A stretch of DNA of 64,000 bases, from NCBI GenBank assembly GCA_020633295.1, contig JACKDW010000010.1:1-64000 (forward strand). The letters are read 5' to 3'. Shown here one piece after another: positions 62,273-64,000 of this stretch. Under the pieces are notes generated by a model, which was not told the DNA's origin, ran no database searches, and saw only the letters and a list, made by a program, of their open reading frames with translations. The stretch's first letter is position 1, and each line of letters begins with the position of its first letter. The translations under genes were made by a program, and so were the position numbers. Source of the stretch: Myxococcales bacterium. Its GTDB lineage: Bacteria; Myxococcota_A; Polyangia; Nannocystales; Nannocystaceae.

Positions 62273-64000
62273 GTGTCGAGACCCGCAGCACTCGAGCTCC
62301 TCGTCGTCACCGGCGACCAGACGTGGACCGACCAGCTCCTGGGCTGCGCGGCGGTGCGGGCGTCTCGGCTGCGGCTCAGCGTCTGCAGCACCCTCGCCGA
62401 GGCCCGCGCGGCGCTGCAGGAGCGGGCGCCCGATGTCGTCCTGATCGCGCTGCGCCTGCGCGACGGCCCCTGGACCGCGCTGTGGGCAAACGGGCGGCCT
62501 GAGCGTCCATGTGTGGTCCTCGTCGACGCGGGCGACGCGAGCTTCGTGACGGCCGCGCTCGAGCGCGGGGCGATCGACTACCTCGTCGGGCTCGCCGCGC
62601 TGACGCCCGACATCCCGCGGGTCGTCGAGCGGGCGCTCGCCGAGTGGCAGCGGGTACGCGCGGCCGAGCCCGCCGGTCACGCGGCCGCGAGCTCGGAGGC
62701 GAGCGCGAGCGCCTCCCAGGACGCCGAGAAGCTCTACCGCGACGTCCTCGACGCCGCGCCCGCGCTCGTCTACGTGTTCGACGTCGCGGGCCGGTGCGCG
62801 CTGGTGAACAAGCGCGTGCGTGACTTCATGGAGCGCCCCGAACGCGAGCTCCTCGGCCGGACGCGCGCCGAGCTCGGGCTCACGCCGCGCTCCATCGAGG
62901 AGCACAGGGAGTACGACCAGGACGTGATCCTCCGCGGGGCGCCGCGCTCGTACAAGGAGCGCAACGTCGATCCGCGCGGCCGCGAGCTCGTCTACTTGAC
63001 CCACAAATTCCCGCTCTACGATCGCGAGGGCGAGGTGTTCGGCGTCGGCGGGATCTCGACCGACATCACGGCGCAGGAGCGCGCCGTGGAGGAGCTGATG
63101 GAGAGCGAGGCGCGGTTCCGACGCGCGTTCGAGACCACCGGGCACGGGATGGCGCTGGTCTCCCCCGAGGGGCACTTCATCAAGGTCAACCAGACCTTCT
63201 GCGACATCGTCGGCCTCACCGTCGACGAGATGCTCGAGATCGACTTTCAGCGCATCACGCACCCCGACGACCTGCGGCTCGACCTCGAGCACGTCCAGCG
63301 GCTGCTGCGCGGCGAGATCGACAGCTACAAGCTGGAGAAGCGCTACATCCACCAGCGCGGTCACGTCGTCTGGGTGATCCTCTCGGTCTCGCTGGTCCGC
63401 GACGCCGGCGGCGGCGCGCTCTACTTCGTGTCGCAGGTGATCGACATCACCGATCGCAAGAAGGTCGAGGAGGCGCTCGCCGAGAGCGAGCACAAGTACC
63501 GCTCGCTCACCGCGAATTTCCCCGACTCCGTCGTCCGCTTCGACCGCGCGCGACGTCACCTGTTCGCGAACAGCGTCGCGTCCGCGGCGCTCGGCCGCCG
63601 CGTACAAGATCTGCTCGATCGGACACATCGAGAGCTGGGCCTCCCCGACGACGCCTGCGCGCTGCTCGAGGCCGTGATCGACGCCGTGTTCGAGACAGGC
63701 GAGACGCGCGTGGCGATCATCGAGGTGGCGCTCGGCGAGCCGCGGACGATGGAGTGGCGGTGCTCGCCCGAATTCGGCGCGGACGGCTCGGTCGCCTCGG
63801 TCCTGGGGATCGCGCGCGACATCACCGAGAAGCGGCGCATGGAGGAGAAGCTGCTCGCGTCGCAGAAGATGGACTCGATCGGCAACCTCGCCGGCGGCGT
63901 GGCCCACGACTTCAACAACATGCTCACGGGCATCATGGGCTCGGCGAGCGTGCTCGAGCTGCTCGAGCGCGACCCGGACAAGCGGCTCCACGTCCACAAC
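62273..64000 (+). CDS. Multi-PAS sensor histidine kinase with pseudo-receiver domain (3' partial)
   Basis: The frame is open from GTG 62273 to the end (576 residues, no stop). Residues 1-125 look like a receiver (LELLVVTGDQTWTDQLL, DVVLIALRLRDGPW, GAIDYLVGLAAL), but the phospho-acceptor position reads Ala (DVVLIALR instead of DVVLLDLR), so it is probably not phosphorylated. Three PAS/PAC units follow (LDAAPALVYVFDVAGRCALV; AFETTGHGMALVSPEGHFIK; LTANFPDSVVRFDRARRHLF). The H-box NLAGGVAHDFNNMLTGIMG (HDFNN) is near the end, and the ATPase domain lies beyond the window. TACACT (62219-62224) lies 48 nt upstream. Divergent partner: the REC-EAL gene. Confidence 0.9.
   Translation, partial: MSRPAALELLVVTGDQTWTDQLLGCAAVRASRLRLSVCSTLAEARAALQERAPDVVLIALRLRDGPWTALWANGRPERPCVVLVDAGDASFVTAALERGAIDYLVGLAALTPDIPRVVERALAEWQRVRAAEPAGHAAASSEASASASQDAEKLYRDVLDAAPALVYVFDVAGRCALVNKRVRDFMERPERELLGRTRAELGLTPRSIEEHREYDQDVILRGAPRSYKERNVDPRGRELVYLTHKFPLYDREGEVFGVGGISTDITAQERAVEELMESEARFRRAFETTGHGMALVSPEGHFIKVNQTFCDIVGLTVDEMLEIDFQRITHPDDLRLDLEHVQRLLRGEIDSYKLEKRYIHQRGHVVWVILSVSLVRDAGGGALYFVSQVIDITDRKKVEEALAESEHKYRSLTANFPDSVVRFDRARRHLFANSVASAALGRRVQDLLDRTHRELGLPDDACALLEAVIDAVFETGETRVAIIEVALGEPRTMEWRCSPEFGADGSVASVLGIARDITEKRRMEEKLLASQKMDSIGNLAGGVAHDFNNMLTGIMGSASVLELLERDPDKRLHVHN

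Noticed and set aside
62075..63997. 640-aa minus-strand open frame at the window end
   Set aside because: Antisense of the PAS kinase, whose motifs (PAS units, HDFNN) are clear on the plus strand.

Overview
The window is very GC-rich DNA, with strong G/C preference at third codon positions. It most likely comes from a myxobacterium (Myxococcota), probably of the Nannocystaceae type. The signs are about fifteen lipoproteins whose lipobox is followed by long Ser/Thr/Gly/Asp linkers, a MYXO-CTERM sorting signal, DUF4215-type Cys-rich repeats, three large Ser/Thr kinases, a sigma-54 activator and LytS/LytTR signalling. This assignment comes from architecture only, not from a marker gene. No rRNA, tRNA or CRISPR was seen.

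Layout. 1-2.3 kb: 3' part of a GAF/sigma-54 activator, then about 1 kb without genes holding palindromes and hairpins. 3.3-12.4 kb: lipoprotein island (3372-5937, 5959-6339, 10376-12405) interrupted at 6873-10318 by a four-gene transposon (zinc-ribbon protein, DDE transposase, TniB/ExeA-like ATPase, 78-aa protein). Several genes here have lower GC than the rest. 12.6-22.3 kb: decayed or frameshifted genes (secreted protein, ferritin-like lipoprotein, RecA/ImuA-like remnant, two pieces of a VCBS/CARDB-type protein) around a beta-lactamase-family protein, an FSH1 hydrolase and a D,D-carboxypeptidase fused to a lectin-like lipoprotein. 22.4-29.4 kb: lipoprotein with a uromodulin-like eight-cysteine domain, a VWA lipoprotein, Thg1, a small coiled-coil lipoprotein, and an overlapping sugar transferase/LytS/LytTR operon. 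29.4-43.7 kb: Ser/Thr kinase, diiron ferritin-like protein, CobA-HemD fusion, exported isoaspartyl methyltransferase, lipoproteins, DoxX, ArfB, and a 1282-aa Ser/Thr kinase ending in a sigma-region-4-like helix-turn-helix. 44.7-54.3 kb: beta-helix protein, a 998-aa unknown, AAC(3)-type acetyltransferase, and a kinase followed by a VIT/VWA lipoprotein. 54.4-60.5 kb: type III-like DNA methyltransferase and helicase. 60.8-64 kb: REC-EAL phosphodiesterase divergent from a PAS hybrid sensor kinase that runs off the end.

Two patterns run through the window. First, at least ten genes have a TAnnnT -10-like hexamer ending only 6-9 nt before the start codon, which predicts leaderless or nearly leaderless mRNAs. 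Second, many genes carry one- or two-base frame breaks, some in compensating pairs. These may be uncorrected assembly indels or real decay, and the reader should treat genes marked frameshifted accordingly.
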